Assembly: GCA_947589005.1 (NCBI GenBank)
Contig: CANPZO010000018.1
Coordinates: 1-50,739, forward strand
Source of the DNA: an uncultured Clostridia bacterium
GTDB taxonomy: Bacteria > Bacillota > Clostridia > UMGS1883
Direction of reading: 5' to 3'
Length of the DNA stretch: 50,739 bases
Shown: positions 50,668 through 50,739 of the stretch, in pieces
Layout of the letters: each line of letters opens with the position of its first letter
How positions within the stretch are numbered: the first letter of the stretch is position 1
Made by a program: the position numbers and the translations under genes
The notes under the pieces: generated by a model
What the model saw: only the letters and a program-made list of their open reading frames with translations
The model's database searches: none
Told to the model about the DNA's origin: nothing

Positions 50668-50739
50668 TGTATACTAAAAAAGTAGACAAGAAAAAGGAAA
50701 TATGTTAAAATAGAAAACAAGAGAGGAGAAATACTATGT
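50668..50739 (+). mobile_element. IS3-like insertion sequence, 5' end (partial, runs off right edge)
   Basis: The phage reading frame stops at TGTATACTAAAAAAG (50668), an end of the TG-type used by IS3-family elements. A weak promoter (TAGACA, then TTAAAATA) and the ribosome binding site GAGAGGAG precede an ATG at 50736-50738. The layout, end then promoter then orfA, is what IS3/IS150 elements show. The transposase itself is outside the window, so the family is a supported guess. Confidence 0.6.

Overview
The window looks like one piece of a Gram-positive chromosome from class Clostridia, probably a gut member of the Oscillospirales/Ruminococcaceae group. The evidence is the canonical S10-spc-alpha ribosomal gene order, zinc-type S14 and S18, a zinc-lid adenylate kinase, strong AGGAGG ribosome binding sites, sigma-A promoters with TTGACA/TATAAT and 17-bp spacers, and moderately GC-rich genes with AT-rich intergenic regions. 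The taxonomic placement is inference; no 16S gene is present.

Layout. 1-70: the end of an IS3-like element whose orfA reads off the left edge. 154-2227: a translationally coupled minus-strand operon (AbrB-type regulator, YqeG phosphatase, fused shikimate dehydrogenase/kinase). 2371-5328: a divergent pair, a cation/proton antiporter (-) and cardiolipin synthase (+). 5403-5980: an array of perfect hairpins, then RNase P RNA (-). 6035-6646: a hicAB toxin-antitoxin module. 6746-22344: the complete minus-strand ribosomal superoperon from rpsJ to rplQ, including secY, adk, map, a KOW gene, infA and rpoA, preceded by a long structured leader. 22771-25237: a sugar-type ABC ATPase, RsuA and a DUF4830-like protein. 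25313-26096: non-coding palindromic repeats. 26122-27247: rpsF-ssb-rpsR. 27466-27549: tRNA-Leu(AAG).

From 27708 to the right edge there is a prophage of HK97-like siphovirus type, nearly all on the minus strand. In transcription order it has a ParB-like fragment, a DUF4406-like enzyme, a HUH-type replication protein, an HTH regulator, HNH endonuclease, small and large terminase, portal, ClpP-like protease, capsid, head-tail connectors, tail terminator, tail tube, a frameshifting tail assembly chaperone, tape measure, Dit, Gp37-like tail protein, two baseplate/fiber proteins, two small membrane proteins and an amidase. A plus-strand cluster (48127-49605) interrupts this order with two tiny membrane peptides, an acidic protein, a triple zinc-ribbon protein and an HTH regulator. 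No integrase is visible. The prophage lies just downstream of the tRNA gene, and its early region is cut at about 50668 by a second IS3-like element that runs off the right edge. Both edges therefore lie in probable insertion sequences, which suggests an assembly contig that ended at multicopy repeats.

The most notable items are a complete -1 frameshift signal in the tail chaperone gene (slippery A AAA AAC, 7-nt spacer, G-C hairpin), a tail fiber made of decapeptide repeats with a duplicated module, the two hairpin mosaics, the roughly 250-nt rpsJ leader, and the plus-strand early cluster with a palindromic operator inside its promoter.
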